A DNA stretch of 64,000 nt from Corynebacterium striatum ATCC 6940 (GCF_000159135.1 NZ_GG667528.1:25358-89357); one strand, 5' to 3'; positions 25,027-34,455 are shown, numbered from the stretch's first letter. Numbers and translations: made by a program. The notes: generated by a model from the sequence alone, not told the origin.

Positions 25027-25401
25027 ATGGCAGATCGCGTACTCCGTGGTAGCCGTATGGGCGCCGTCAGCTACGAGACGGACCGTGACCACGACCTAGC
25101 ACCACGCCAGATGGTCAAGTACCGCACCGAAGACGGTGACATCTACGAAGTTCCTTTCGCAGATGATGCGGAAATTCCTGAGGAGTGGATGTGTAAGAAC
25201 GGTAAGCTGGGCACCCTTATGGAGGGCGAAGGCGTAGAATCCAAGCCAGCCAAGCCGCCACGTACCCACTGGGACATGCTGCGTGAGCGCCGTTCCATCG
25301 AGGAACTCGACGAACTGCTTACCGAGCGCATCGATCAGCTGCGCTCCCGCCGCCGCTCCGCTGCTCGTCTGCTCAAGGAGCAGCAGGAGAATCAGAGCTA
25401 G
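25027..25401 (+). CDS. rbpA: RNA polymerase-binding protein RbpA
   Basis: A 124-residue actinobacterial transcription factor that binds sigma A/sigma B region 2 and the RNA polymerase beta' subunit and stabilises open complexes. The N-terminal segment is MADRVLRGSRMGAVSYE, the core domain has GDIYEVPFADDAEIPEEW, the basic linker contains KPPRTHWDMLRERRS, and the C-terminal sigma-interaction helix is SIEELDELLTERIDQLR. Length and layout are typical. A GGATG ribosome binding site precedes the ATG. The gene has its own stress-type promoter and ends at a strong bidirectional terminator. Confidence 0.96.
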   Translation: MADRVLRGSRMGAVSYETDRDHDLAPRQMVKYRTEDGDIYEVPFADDAEIPEEWMCKNGKLGTLMEGEGVESKPAKPPRTHWDMLRERRSIEELDELLTERIDQLRSRRRSAARLLKEQQENQS

Positions 25402-25444
25402 AACTCGGTTTCTGCAGCGCCGCACATGCTGTACATAGCGCACA

Positions 25445-25492
25445 AAAGGGGCGCGCTACTTCCCCATTGCTGGGAATGTAGCGCGCCCCTTT
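25445..25492. terminator. Bidirectional terminator between rbpA and ppm1
   Basis: 15-bp perfect stem AAAGGGGCGCGCTAC / GTAGCGCGCCCCTTT with an A run on one side and a T run on the other, between convergent genes. Confidence 0.9.
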
Positions 25493-25547
25493 CGTCTTAG
25501 TAGGCGGCTCATGGTGAGCCGCTCGGAGCCTACTCGGCTTGCTTTGC

Positions 25548-26441
25548 CTACTTAGACTTGCTGCCGAACTGGTGCTTCAGCAGGGACTGTACCTCGTCAG
25601 CGAAGTCGCCGGTCCAGGCAAAGCCTTCTTTGAGCTTGCCAGCCAGGCCCGGAAGGGAGCTGTGGCGGTAAGTGTAGGACGCGATGTTGCTGACCTCGCC
25701 AGCCAAGTCCTTGGCCTGCTCGGAACGGTGTGCAATGCCCCACTTGGTGACCTCGAAGAGGGAATCCTTGACGAAGGAGCCGTCCAGCTTCGACTCACCG
25801 TACTCGCGCTCGGTGAAGGTGATTGGTACCTCGCGTACATCCCAGCCATCCTTGACAGCGCGGAAAGCCAAGTCAACCTGGAAGATGTAGCCAGCTTTCG
25901 ACAGGTCGTCGAAGTCGATGGACTCCAGCAGCTCACGCGTGAATGCGCGGTAGCCTGCGGTCATGTCGGACAGGCCGGCGCCCAGCGCCACGGAGATGTA
26001 CAAGTTGCCCAAGCGGGACAGGTATTCGCGGGAAGCAGGCCAGTTGATGGTCTCGCCGCCCGGTACGTAGCGGGAACCGATGACGAGGTCCGCGCCCTTG
26101 TCGATCTCAGCGAGGAGCAAGTGCAGCTGCTCAGGTGCGTGGGAACCGTCAGCGTCCATCTCACAGAGGACCTGGTAGTCGCGCTCCAAGCCCCACTTGA
26201 AGCCAGCAATGTAAGCACCTAGGAGGCCGCCCTTGCCCTCACGGTGGAGGACGTGCAGCTTGTCATCCTCAGCAGCCAGCTTGTCTGCAGCCTCACCGGT
26301 GCCGTCAGGCGAGTTATCGTCCACGATCAGAATGCTGACCTCTGGGGTTGCCTTGCGGACACGGCCGGTGATCAGCGGAAGGTTCTCAATCTCGTTGTAG
26401 GTCGGGATGATAACCAAGGTGGAAGCGTGGGTAGTGCTCAC
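25548..26441 (-). CDS. ppm1: Polyprenol monophosphomannose synthase
   Basis: A 297-residue GT-A fold glycosyltransferase (family GT2). It transfers mannose from GDP-mannose to polyprenyl phosphate and supplies the donor for lipomannan and lipoarabinomannan elongation and for protein O-mannosylation. Landmarks: TLVIIPTYNEIENLPLI, the metal-binding CEMDADGSH near residue 95, and GYRAFTRELLESIDF. The C-terminal extension has no membrane helices. In mycobacteria this domain is fused to the apolipoprotein N-acyltransferase. Here the two are separate, with lnt 3 bp upstream. Confidence 0.93.
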   Translation of the reverse strand: MSTTHASTLVIIPTYNEIENLPLITGRVRKATPEVSILIVDDNSPDGTGEAADKLAAEDDKLHVLHREGKGGLLGAYIAGFKWGLERDYQVLCEMDADGSHAPEQLHLLLAEIDKGADLVIGSRYVPGGETINWPASREYLSRLGNLYISVALGAGLSDMTAGYRAFTRELLESIDFDDLSKAGYIFQVDLAFRAVKDGWDVREVPITFTEREYGESKLDGSFVKDSLFEVTKWGIAHRSEQAKDLAGEVSNIASYTYRHSSLPGLAGKLKEGFAWTGDFADEVQSLLKHQFGSKSK

Positions 26442-26444
26442 GTT

Positions 26445-28031
26445 TTAAAGCTCCTCGTTGTTTGCTGCCGGTGTAGCAGAGTTTTGTTTAGGCGCACGTT
26501 GCTTGCCACGGGCTCCTGGCTTTTCAAGATTGCCTGTCCTGCGTGCAGAACGGAGAGCAAGTAGTGCGCTGACTGTTCCAATGATAACCATGAGCCATTG
26601 CAGGAGCGAACCATACCTCACGGCAAAGGTCACTCCCTTGCGCAGCGGCAGCGTCTCAATGAGATACTTCGGCTCAAAGATTTCGCTGTGTTGGCTCACC
26701 CGGCCATCCGGATGGACAATGGCCGAGACTCCCGATGTTGCGGCGATAACCACGGCGCGGTCAGTCTCCAAGGCGCGCAGGCGGCTCATGGCTAGTTGCT
26801 GATAGGTCATGTCGGAGTAACCGAAGGTGGCGTTGTTCGTAGGCGTCGAAAGAATTTGAGCACCGTTGTTCACCGAACTGCGGAATGCCTGGTCGAAAGA
26901 GACCTCGTAGCATGTGGCCACACCGACGAGAACGTCGTTCATCGTGACCACACCGGGGCCGTCGCCCGGCTTGAAATCGCTGGCTAGGTCGACCATGTCC
27001 GTGAACTTGCGGAAGAAATTCCGCATAGGCATCGTCTCGCCGAAGGGCTGCAAATACTTCTTGTAGTGGTGCTCTCCTACTTCCCCACCTGGCTCGAAAA
27101 CCTGCATGGTGTTGCGGTAGCCCACCGCGTCCTTCGTTAGCGTACCCACCAGAACGGGCGCGTCGATGGCGTCGACGGCGGCGTCGATAAGCATGCGTGC
27201 CTGCGCATCCTTAAGAGGATTGACGTCGGAGGAATTCTCCGGCCAGATCACCAGATCGATGGGGTCTTCCTTGTTTTCCTGGGCCGCATTGGCGGCTTCC
27301 TGTGTGACTCGGACGTGGTTTTCCAATACGGCCCTGCGCTGGGCGGCAAAATCCAGGCCCATCCGCGGGACGTTGCCCTGAATCGCGGCTACCTTGACTT
27401 CGCCCACAGTATGGTCCGGGCGGTTGATACCGAGTCCCGCCGCGAGCCCTGCCACCAAGGGAAGCACCACTGCCGCCAGCGCAGCCGCACGGAGTTTTCC
27501 GCGGGCCTGTACCAAACCCACCAATCCGCACGCGCACATGACGGTGGCGAAAGTGATGAGCGCTGGCCCGCCCCACGGCGCCAGATTAGCCAACGGCCCT
27601 TCAATCTGTCCCCAGGCAAGGCGGACCCAGGAAAAGCCGCCGAAGGGAACGCTCGAGCGCAACATCTCGACCGCTACGTAAAAGAACGGGAACAAGAGGA
27701 AACCCGACCTCATGCGGGCAAGTGCAGCCCCGCCGATACCTAGCAAGATGGCATAGAGGGAGAGCCAGAATGCCAAAGCAATGTAGGGGAAATTACCCAC
27801 CAACTCCCCGATCCACGGCAAGGTGAGCAGATAGAGAAAAAACGCGTGAAGGCTGGCGATTGCGGCTCCAGCTTTCAGGCTCACGCTTGAGGCTCTCCAC
27901 GGCACCAAGGCGGCAAAGAGCAACGCGATACCGAGGATCCCCATGGGCCACCAACCCAGTGGCTCAACAGCGCAAAAAGTAACACCGCCTGAAACGCCGG
28001 CAAGCGCTAGGCGGCACAGAAATTGTTTCAT
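26445..28031 (-). CDS. lnt: Apolipoprotein N-acyltransferase
   Basis: A 528-residue membrane enzyme that adds the third acyl chain to the N-terminal cysteine of lipoproteins. About six or seven transmembrane helices (residues ~1-205, plus one near the C-terminus at ~485) flank a nitrilase-like periplasmic domain. The catalytic residues are visible: Glu in VIWPENSSD, Lys in YKKYLQPFGE and Cys in VATCYEVSFDQ. A Lys/Pro/Ala-rich tail follows the last helix. It overlaps fxsA upstream (TAATG) and lies 3 bp before ppm1, so the three form one operon. This is the Ppm2 counterpart of C. glutamicum. Confidence 0.93.
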   Translation of the reverse strand: MKQFLCRLALAGVSGGVTFCAVEPLGWWPMGILGIALLFAALVPWRASSVSLKAGAAIASLHAFFLYLLTLPWIGELVGNFPYIALAFWLSLYAILLGIGGAALARMRSGFLLFPFFYVAVEMLRSSVPFGGFSWVRLAWGQIEGPLANLAPWGGPALITFATVMCACGLVGLVQARGKLRAAALAAVVLPLVAGLAAGLGINRPDHTVGEVKVAAIQGNVPRMGLDFAAQRRAVLENHVRVTQEAANAAQENKEDPIDLVIWPENSSDVNPLKDAQARMLIDAAVDAIDAPVLVGTLTKDAVGYRNTMQVFEPGGEVGEHHYKKYLQPFGETMPMRNFFRKFTDMVDLASDFKPGDGPGVVTMNDVLVGVATCYEVSFDQAFRSSVNNGAQILSTPTNNATFGYSDMTYQQLAMSRLRALETDRAVVIAATSGVSAIVHPDGRVSQHSEIFEPKYLIETLPLRKGVTFAVRYGSLLQWLMVIIGTVSALLALRSARRTGNLEKPGARGKQRAPKQNSATPAANNEEL

Positions 28032-28651
28032 TACTTCTTGGAGTCTCCCGCATCGTTTCCGGAGTCGTCGGCCGAGCCACCGGTGAAGTCATCAGGATCG
28101 AGGTTCTCGGTCCACTGACGGATCTCTTCCTCGTCGAGGACCTCCGGCTCTGGGCGGCTCCCCTGGGCACCGCCTGGATACCCGGTTGCTGAACCGTAGT
28201 CCGCAGCGTTTCCGAAGCTTCCATAGGAATCATGGTGCTGCGCCATGGGCGAAGCTTCAAAGATGCGGGTGCCCATGTGCTCAATCTTGCGCACCATAGA
28301 AGCCGCGAGAATCGTGCGCGCCAGGGAGCGCGTTGGCGCAAAGATGAGTAGCGCGCCGATGAGCGTTGAGACAAACCCTGGCATCGATAGCAACAGGCCG
28401 CCTGCCAGCGTCAGGCCCACGTTGCCGGCGGTCTTGCCAGCTTGGTTTCCGTCCATGTAGTAGATCCCGTCTTGCCCGCGCACAATCTGGCGGCTCATGA
28501 TGCGGCGAATTTCAATACCTGCGAGGGACATGCCGAAGAACATCGACACGAACAAGGCCACGAGTGCCCACAGGATTCCAATCCACTTGGCCACGGCCCA
28601 AAAGGCGAGTGTCTCAAGCAAGGTATAGGCGATAAACAGAACGAATGGCAT
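28031..28651 (-). CDS. fxsA: FxsA-family membrane protein
   Basis: A 206-residue protein with the FxsA cytoplasmic-membrane domain in the first ~130 residues: three or four helices with LFIAYTLLETLAFWAVAKWIG, the GMSLAGIEI region, and GGLLLSMPGFVSTLIGALL. The C-terminal part is polar, Gly- and Asp-rich. In E. coli FxsA prevents exclusion of phage T7 by F plasmid functions; the role in corynebacteria is unknown. The ATG at 28651 follows GTAGAGG and gives the family N-terminus. The stop codon overlaps the lnt start. Confidence 0.85.
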   Translation of the reverse strand: MPFVLFIAYTLLETLAFWAVAKWIGILWALVALFVSMFFGMSLAGIEIRRIMSRQIVRGQDGIYYMDGNQAGKTAGNVGLTLAGGLLLSMPGFVSTLIGALLIFAPTRSLARTILAASMVRKIEHMGTRIFEASPMAQHHDSYGSFGNAADYGSATGYPGGAQGSRPEPEVLDEEEIRQWTENLDPDDFTGGSADDSGNDAGDSKK

Positions 28652-28747
28652 GGCCTCTACCCTACCCATCCGCGGCATACATGCCGTGGCCAACACCCGC
28701 TGACGTGTTTTCTACAACCGGAATCTAGGGGCAGTGAACGCAACGGT

Positions 28748-28753
28748 TAGACT
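28748..28753 (+). promoter_or_regulatory. -10 element for the CobG-like gene
   Basis: TAGACT lies 7 bp before the ATG at 28761, so the transcript is probably leaderless. Confidence 0.45.
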
Positions 28754-28760
28754 CGCAGCC

Positions 28761-29618
28761 ATGACTGATACCCCTGAAACGCCTCACGTAGGTTCGCCGC
28801 TGCTGCTTGACGACGCCGTCCATGGAACCGTCGCGCGTTTCCAACCGGTAGCCGGTGCGACGACGGCGGAAGACTGGATTGAAATCGCAGGACTGGCTCA
28901 GGATTTCGGCGACGGCAATGTCTACCTCGCCCAGAACGCAGCATTGGAGCTGCGCGGTGTCCACGACGTAGCGCAGCTCGTGGCTCGCGTTAGCGCTCCT
29001 GCATTGAGCACGCTAAGCCGGCCTGTCTTGGCTTCCCCTCTCTCGGCAGCAGCGCGCGAACTGGCCCGCGATATTGCGGCGGTTTGTGAGGGGCTGGAGG
29101 CGGCTTCTGAGCTTGTCCTAGGCGTCGATGACGGAAGCGGCGACATTGTTGCGGAGGGCGTCGACTATGGCGTGCTCTTACGCGGCACTGACAGCGCTCA
29201 GCTGATTGCGCAGGGCGTGCTTTCCGACGCTGTGCTGGCCATCGAGGACCTCGTGCCCGCCTTGGTTAATGCGATTGAAGAAGCGGCGGCGAAGGCGCCG
29301 GAGGAAGCGTCTGCGGATACAGGCCGAACGGAAGAGCTGAAGCTGTCTGCAACGGAGACCTCGGACAAGCCGACCCAGCCCATCGGCTGGCTGGCTGAGC
29401 ATACCCCTGAAGGGCGCGTTGACCTAGGAGCAGGACTGCACAAGGGAGTAATCCCAGCGGAGTTCGCGGACCTGATCGGACGCCTCGACGTCGATATCAC
29501 GGTCACCCCGTGGCAGGGGCTCGTGTTCCATGACATCGCGGAAGGCGACGCCGAAGTGGTCCTGCGCGTGCTGGCACCACGTGGGTTTATCTTCGACGTG
29601 AATTCGCCTTTGCTGTAA
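28761..29618 (+). CDS. CobG-like nitrite/sulfite-reductase-fold protein lacking the cluster cysteines
   Basis: A 285-residue protein that aligns with the N-terminal and middle parts of precorrin-3B synthase CobG and related ferredoxin-like reductases: DDAVHGTVARFQPVAGATTAEDW, GLAQDFGDGNVYLAQNAALELRGV, LVLGVDDGSGDIV, and GRVDLGAGLHKGVIPAEF with VTPWQGLVFHDI. In CobG the segment after FVTDPxSPWL carries the cysteines for the [4Fe-4S]/sirohaem centre. Here the protein ends at FIFDVNSPLL and no cysteine cluster follows in any frame nearby. It may be a conserved truncated paralogue or a decayed gene; classical CobG activity is unlikely. Confidence 0.7.
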   Translation: MTDTPETPHVGSPLLLDDAVHGTVARFQPVAGATTAEDWIEIAGLAQDFGDGNVYLAQNAALELRGVHDVAQLVARVSAPALSTLSRPVLASPLSAAARELARDIAAVCEGLEAASELVLGVDDGSGDIVAEGVDYGVLLRGTDSAQLIAQGVLSDAVLAIEDLVPALVNAIEEAAAKAPEEASADTGRTEELKLSATETSDKPTQPIGWLAEHTPEGRVDLGAGLHKGVIPAEFADLIGRLDVDITVTPWQGLVFHDIAEGDAEVVLRVLAPRGFIFDVNSPLL

Positions 29619-29632
29619 CAAGTAAGAACAAG

Positions 29633-30394
29633 CTAGCGCGGCATATGGCGCCACACGGGGCGCGGAACCACGCGCATGACCCATGCCAACGCTTGGAGGG
29701 GACGCGGAATCCAGAGGGTGCGGCTGCGCGGCGCGTCAGCAGTGCCCGCGCCCTTGCCAGACATGGCATCAACCACGGCGTCGGCAACCGCGTCTGGGGT
29801 CACCGAAAGCGGGGCTGGCTTCATTCCGGTGGTCATGGAACCGATGACAAAGCCCGGACGCGCGGTAATGAGTGCGAGCGGGCCGCCATGCAGGCGATCG
29901 GCAAGTCCTTGACAGAAAGCATCGAGACCAGCCTTGGTAGAGCCATAGACGTAGTTGGCGCGCCGGGCACGCCGCCCGGCGATGGACGAGAAGGCGATGA
30001 TGTGGCCGCGGGTCATCTCATCAGCAAGTACCGTCAGCATCGATACCTGGGCGCCATAGTCCACCAAGGCGATATCGAAAGCATGGGCCTCATCGTGCTC
30101 AGCACGGTCTTGGTCACCAAGGATGCCGAAAGCCACTACGGCGGTGGTGATTCCGTCGCTGTGCTCGCACAGCTCACGTGCCGCACGAAATATGGCACGG
30201 TGCTGCTCGACGGCGGTGGCGTCGAAGTCGAGAGTATGGATTGCAGTTGCGCCCGCGGCACGGAGCTTCTTAATGCGCTCGTCCATGCCGTGGGTGCCGC
30301 GTGCTGCAAGGACAATTTCGTTTCCCGGAGCAAGACGCTGCGCAATCTCGCCACCGATGTCACTGCGCCCGCCGAGGATTAACACACCTGCCAT
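29633..30394 (-). CDS. DprE2-like short-chain dehydrogenase/reductase
   Basis: A 253-residue SDR enzyme. The cofactor-binding motif is VLILGGRSDIGGEIAQRL, the catalytic Ser is in IIAFSSIAG, and the YxxxK pair is in YVYGSTKAGLDAF. The surrounding sequence (RRARRANYVYGSTKAG) closely follows DprE2, the second enzyme of decaprenylphosphoryl-ribose to -arabinose epimerisation used for arabinogalactan. The usual dprE1 partner is absent, so this may be a paralogue and the reaction is inferred. Its start directly abuts the pepQ stop, which indicates cotranscription. Confidence 0.8.
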   Translation of the reverse strand: MAGVLILGGRSDIGGEIAQRLAPGNEIVLAARGTHGMDERIKKLRAAGATAIHTLDFDATAVEQHRAIFRAARELCEHSDGITTAVVAFGILGDQDRAEHDEAHAFDIALVDYGAQVSMLTVLADEMTRGHIIAFSSIAGRRARRANYVYGSTKAGLDAFCQGLADRLHGGPLALITARPGFVIGSMTTGMKPAPLSVTPDAVADAVVDAMSGKGAGTADAPRSRTLWIPRPLQALAWVMRVVPRPVWRHMPR

Positions 30395-31558
30395 CTAGCG
30401 GACCTCGCGGGGGGCCTGGTTGACGGATTCGTATCCATCCGCGGTGGTGTACACGATGTCCTCAAGACGCATGCCCCACTTGCCTGGCACGTAGATGCCC
30501 GGCTCGATGGAAAAGGCCATGCCCTCCTCAAGGACCAACTCGTTGCCAGCCATAATGAAGGGCTCCTCGTGGGTAGACAGGCCAATGCCGTGTCCGGTGC
30601 GGTGCGTAAAGTACTCGCCGTAGCCGGCTTCCTCGATGACCTCACGGGTAGCGCGGTCGACTTCCTGTGCAGTCGCGCCGGGCTTGGCTGCTGCGCGGCC
30701 AGCTGCCTGGGCGCGCTCCAGTACTGCGTAAGCGTCCTGGAAGTCCTGAGGCGCTGCGCTCAGATCTCCGCCCACAACGTAAGTACGGGTGGTGTCGGAG
30801 TGATAACCCGAAGGCAGGGTGCCTCCGATGTCAACGACCACTGGATCGCCTTTGCTCAGCACGCGGTCACCGTAGTCGTAGTGCGGGTTGGCACCGTTGG
30901 GGCCAGAACCGACGATGATGAAGTCGACCTCCACGTGTTGGCGGAGGATCAGGTCGCGCAGGTCCGCTGCGACGTCAGCCTCGGTGCGTCCTGCCTTGAG
31001 CAGACCAGGAACAGCAGCGTGGACGGCGTCGATAGCCGCGCCCGCCTTGGTCAGCTCCTCCAGCTCGGCGGCGTCCTTGCGGGTAAACAACTCGGCCAAG
31101 GAGTAGGTGGCCAGCACGTACTGAGGCTGTGCACCAGACTGGGCGGACTCAGCAAGCAGGCCCTGGATGCGCAAGACGTGGTCAGCGGTCAGCGATGCAC
31201 CAAGCGCCACCGTGGGGGTACTGGAAGATGTCGTGGCGCGCAGAGGCTCGCAGGCGAGCTCATAAGGGTTCTCGCCATCGCTCCAGCCGCGCAACTCCAA
31301 ACCGAGCTGCGCCACAGGCGAGGAGCTGAGCGTTTCGATGTCCGTAGACGGGGCAACGATGAAAGGCTTGCCCGTGGGGCCAAGCACCAAAGCGGTTAAG
31401 CGCTCGTGGGAGGAGACCCAGGAACCAGTGAGATAAGCAAAGTCGGCTCCGGTACCCAAAATAAGCAGGTCAATCCCCTTTTCAGCGGATACCTCTTGAG
31501 CCCGCTGCAAGCGGTCGGCGTATACAGACACTGGAAAAGTACTGTTCGAATCAGACAT
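30395..31558 (-). CDS. pepQ: M24-family Xaa-Pro aminopeptidase/dipeptidase
   Basis: A 387-residue pita-bread-fold metallopeptidase that cleaves peptides with proline at the second position. An N-terminal creatinase-like domain covers residues ~1-160. The metal ligands are visible: the two Asp in VVVDIGGTLPSGYHSDTTR, the His in THRTGHGIGLSTHEEP, and the two Glu in FSIEPGIYVPG and MRLEDIVY. The ATG at 31558 lies 7 bp after a -10 sequence (TAGGCT), so it probably starts a leaderless mRNA; an ATG at 31564 is in frame. It is co-directional with and adjacent to the DprE2-like gene. Confidence 0.88.
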   Translation of the reverse strand: MSDSNSTFPVSVYADRLQRAQEVSAEKGIDLLILGTGADFAYLTGSWVSSHERLTALVLGPTGKPFIVAPSTDIETLSSSPVAQLGLELRGWSDGENPYELACEPLRATTSSSTPTVALGASLTADHVLRIQGLLAESAQSGAQPQYVLATYSLAELFTRKDAAELEELTKAGAAIDAVHAAVPGLLKAGRTEADVAADLRDLILRQHVEVDFIIVGSGPNGANPHYDYGDRVLSKGDPVVVDIGGTLPSGYHSDTTRTYVVGGDLSAAPQDFQDAYAVLERAQAAGRAAAKPGATAQEVDRATREVIEEAGYGEYFTHRTGHGIGLSTHEEPFIMAGNELVLEEGMAFSIEPGIYVPGKWGMRLEDIVYTTADGYESVNQAPREVR

Positions 31559-31565
31559 GTGCATG

Positions 31566-31571
31566 AGCCTA
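31566..31571 (-). promoter_or_regulatory. -10 element for a leaderless pepQ transcript
   Basis: TAGGCT on the minus strand, 7 bp before the ATG at 31558. Confidence 0.45.
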
Positions 31572-31614
31572 CCCGCGCACCCCGCGCCCTTTCATTTCAG
31601 GGGACGCGGTGTGC

Positions 31615-34434
31615 TTAAGCGCCGATGGCCACGACGCCGCGCTGAATTGCATCGATGGCGCGCCGGGCATTGCGGCGGATGTCTTCCTCGTAGCCGGTCT
31701 TGGCGATCTGCTGCAGCATGTCCACCACCTGGCGGCACCAGCGCACGAAGTCGCCGGGGGTAAGTTCCGCACCGGCTTCGTTCGCGGCAGCCATGCAGTA
31801 TCCCAGCGGGGCTCCGGCGGCCCACTGATGGATGGCGAGTGCGAAGCCGGCTTCCGGTTCACGGGTGCGTGGGAGGTTATGGCGGGCCTCGTCGGCAATG
31901 AGCTCGGTGTAGATGCGATACGTAGCTTCCATGGCATCGGCCATGGCATCCGTGGCCGCTTCCGGCTCGCCACGGGTTTCCTTGCGGTTTTCAAAGAGGC
32001 ACAGGGATGCCACACCGGCTAGCTCCGCTGGGTCTAGCTCATTCCAGATGCCACGCTTCAAGCACTGCGCTACGAGCAAGTCTGACTCGCTGTGGATCTG
32101 GGAAAGGCGCTCGCCTTCATCGGTGATGACTGGGCGGCGGTCTTCGCCAAAGCCTTCGAACTCGACGTAATCCATTTCAGAGAGCAAGTCGACGATACGT
32201 CCGAAGGTCTTGCCCAAGGTATCGGTAGCCCGCTCGACCTTCTTGCTGACCTTCTCGAGGTCCCTTTCGCGCCGCGCCAATTTTTGCGCGATACCCGCCA
32301 GTTGCTCGCGGTCGGTTGCTGGCCACGAGTGGGCCGGATGGTTGCGGATGGCGTCGCGTAGCTCGCCCACCTTCTTGTTGGTGCGGTTGCGCGGCGCCAT
32401 GCGCATCTTCTTTGGGCGGTCGTAGCGGTTGCGCTTGAAGGAATCTTGTATGAACTTGGTGTTGCGACGCGGGTTTTTCTGCACCGGACGCGGGAGCTTC
32501 ATGCGGCCCACGACGATTGGCGGATTGTTGATGCCGGAGACATCGATGCGGCCAGACCATCCAGTTTCGGTAGTCACCCATGGGCGTGGGTCCGCGACTT
32601 GATTCGCGGGAGTGACCACGACGGCAAGAATGGGATGCCTCTTGCCGGCGATGGCGATGACGTCGCCCAGCTGGAGACGGCTGAGCACCACGGCGACCTC
32701 TTGGTTGCGCTGCGCATTGTTGTTGGCGCGCACCGACTTCTCCTCGTCGGTGAGCTTGCGACGCAGGCGGATGTAGTCCATGAGGACCTCTGCTGGGTCT
32801 TCACCATCGCGTGATGGAGGTGCGAGTGCATCGATGGCGTCGTCAAGCTGATTGCGCAGCTCCCGCACGCGGTGCTCCGCCTTTTCGATCTCACGGGTCT
32901 CCTCGACGACCGAGCCATCAGCTTGGAACTGCGCGAAGGACTTCTCGAGCAGGCGTAGTGACTCCTCGAAGCCCAGCATGCCCAGCAGGTTGATAGCCAT
33001 GTTGTAGCCGGGCGCAAACGTGGAAATCAGCGGGTAGGTACGCGTGGAGGCCAGACCTGCGACCGCATGCGGATCCATAGCTGGGGCCCACTGCACCACG
33101 GCATTGCCGATGGTGTCGATGCCGCGACGACCCGCGCGGCCGGTTAACTGCGTGTACTGGCCCGGGGTGAGATCGACGTGCGCCTCGCCGTTGAACTTCA
33201 CCAGCTTTTCCAGGATGACCGTGCGAGCAGGCATGTTGATGCCCAAGGCAAGAGTCTCGGTGGCGAATACGGCGCGGACTAAGCCTTGCACGAAGAGGTC
33301 TTCGACGATGTGCCGGAATGCAGGAAGCATTCCCGCGTGGTGGGCCGCAAAGCCGCGGGACAATGCTTCGCGCCATCGCTTGAAGTCAAGGACCTGAAGA
33401 TCTTCTTCTGGAATGCCCTCGACACCTGCGTCGATGATGGCCTTGATGCGCTCGGATTCTTCTTGCGTGGTGAGCACCATGCGGCTGCGCAGACACTGGT
33501 GGAGCGCGCCATCGCAACCCGCGCGGGAGAAGATGAACGTGATGGCAGGGAGCATGTCCATGCCCTGCAGAACCTGGAGAGTCTCAGGGCGGCCCAGCGG
33601 ACGGTAGCGGTCCTGCGGGCGGGAGGCGCCGGAACGGCCGCGGCCACCGCGGGAGTTACGTGAATCGCGGTCACCGCCCTTGTGGCGGGCACGGGCGCGG
33701 AAGCCCTGGCCCGAATGGGCGTCGTTGCGCCCGTCGTCGCTATCGCCCGCCTCAAGACGACGGATGCGCCGTGCCAACTCGGCATTGACTTGGCCGCCGG
33801 ACTCGGGCTCAAACAGTGGGTAGATCTTGCGGCCAATCATCATCCACTGGTCCAGAGGCACCGGGCGATGATCAGAGACGATAACCGTGGTGTCGCCGCG
33901 CACGGCGGAAAGCCACTCGCCGAACTCCTCCGAGTTCGACACCGTGGCGGACAGGCCGATGATGGAGACACTCTCGTGGAGATTCAGGATGACCTCTTCC
34001 CACACTGCGCCGCGAGAGGCATCGGCGAGGAAGTGGACTTCATCCATGACCACGTGGCTCAGGCGGTCCAACGCCCCGGACTCTGCGTAGATCATGTTGC
34101 GCAGAACCTCAGTGGTCATGACGAGGATTTCTGCCTGGGAGTTGATGGAGACATCGCCCGTGAGCAGGCCGACGGCGTCCGCGCCGTGTGCGGCGACAAG
34201 ATCGTGGTACTTCTGGTTGCTCAGCGCCTTGATGGGCGTGGTGTAGAAGCAACGGGTTCCGCGGCTTAGCGCCAGGGACACAGCGAACTCGCCCACAATG
34301 GTCTTGCCCGCGCCGGTGGGCGCGCAGACGAGGACACCGTGTCCTTCTTCAACGGCCCGGCATCCCTCGACCTGAAAATCATCCAGCGGGTGGGACAGTC
34401 TATCGCGGAAGGTATCCAGGTGTGTGGAAGTCAT
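31615..34434 (-). CDS. helY: DEAD/DEAH-box helicase of the Ski2/Mtr4-like HelY type
   Basis: A 939-residue superfamily 2 helicase. Motifs in order: Walker A (CAPTGAGKTIVGEFA) near residue 37, TTPIKALSNQKY, DEVH (VMDEVHFLAD), SATVSNSEEFGEWL, the second RecA domain with TETLALGINMPART and QLTGRAGRRGID, and a C-terminal DSHCT-type helical domain with about 110 residues of VASLCLFENR...GDFVRWCRQVVDMLQQI. A Gly/Arg/Ser-rich insertion (about residues 235-290) lies before motif IV. HelY of Actinobacteria is an RNA/DNA helicase of uncertain role. It follows tatC in the same direction with about 20 bp between them. Confidence 0.9.
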   Translation of the reverse strand: MTSTHLDTFRDRLSHPLDDFQVEGCRAVEEGHGVLVCAPTGAGKTIVGEFAVSLALSRGTRCFYTTPIKALSNQKYHDLVAAHGADAVGLLTGDVSINSQAEILVMTTEVLRNMIYAESGALDRLSHVVMDEVHFLADASRGAVWEEVILNLHESVSIIGLSATVSNSEEFGEWLSAVRGDTTVIVSDHRPVPLDQWMMIGRKIYPLFEPESGGQVNAELARRIRRLEAGDSDDGRNDAHSGQGFRARARHKGGDRDSRNSRGGRGRSGASRPQDRYRPLGRPETLQVLQGMDMLPAITFIFSRAGCDGALHQCLRSRMVLTTQEESERIKAIIDAGVEGIPEEDLQVLDFKRWREALSRGFAAHHAGMLPAFRHIVEDLFVQGLVRAVFATETLALGINMPARTVILEKLVKFNGEAHVDLTPGQYTQLTGRAGRRGIDTIGNAVVQWAPAMDPHAVAGLASTRTYPLISTFAPGYNMAINLLGMLGFEESLRLLEKSFAQFQADGSVVEETREIEKAEHRVRELRNQLDDAIDALAPPSRDGEDPAEVLMDYIRLRRKLTDEEKSVRANNNAQRNQEVAVVLSRLQLGDVIAIAGKRHPILAVVVTPANQVADPRPWVTTETGWSGRIDVSGINNPPIVVGRMKLPRPVQKNPRRNTKFIQDSFKRNRYDRPKKMRMAPRNRTNKKVGELRDAIRNHPAHSWPATDREQLAGIAQKLARRERDLEKVSKKVERATDTLGKTFGRIVDLLSEMDYVEFEGFGEDRRPVITDEGERLSQIHSESDLLVAQCLKRGIWNELDPAELAGVASLCLFENRKETRGEPEAATDAMADAMEATYRIYTELIADEARHNLPRTREPEAGFALAIHQWAAGAPLGYCMAAANEAGAELTPGDFVRWCRQVVDMLQQIAKTGYEEDIRRNARRAIDAIQRGVVAIGA

Positions 34435-34455
34435 AAGTCCTCAGGTTACCCGCTG

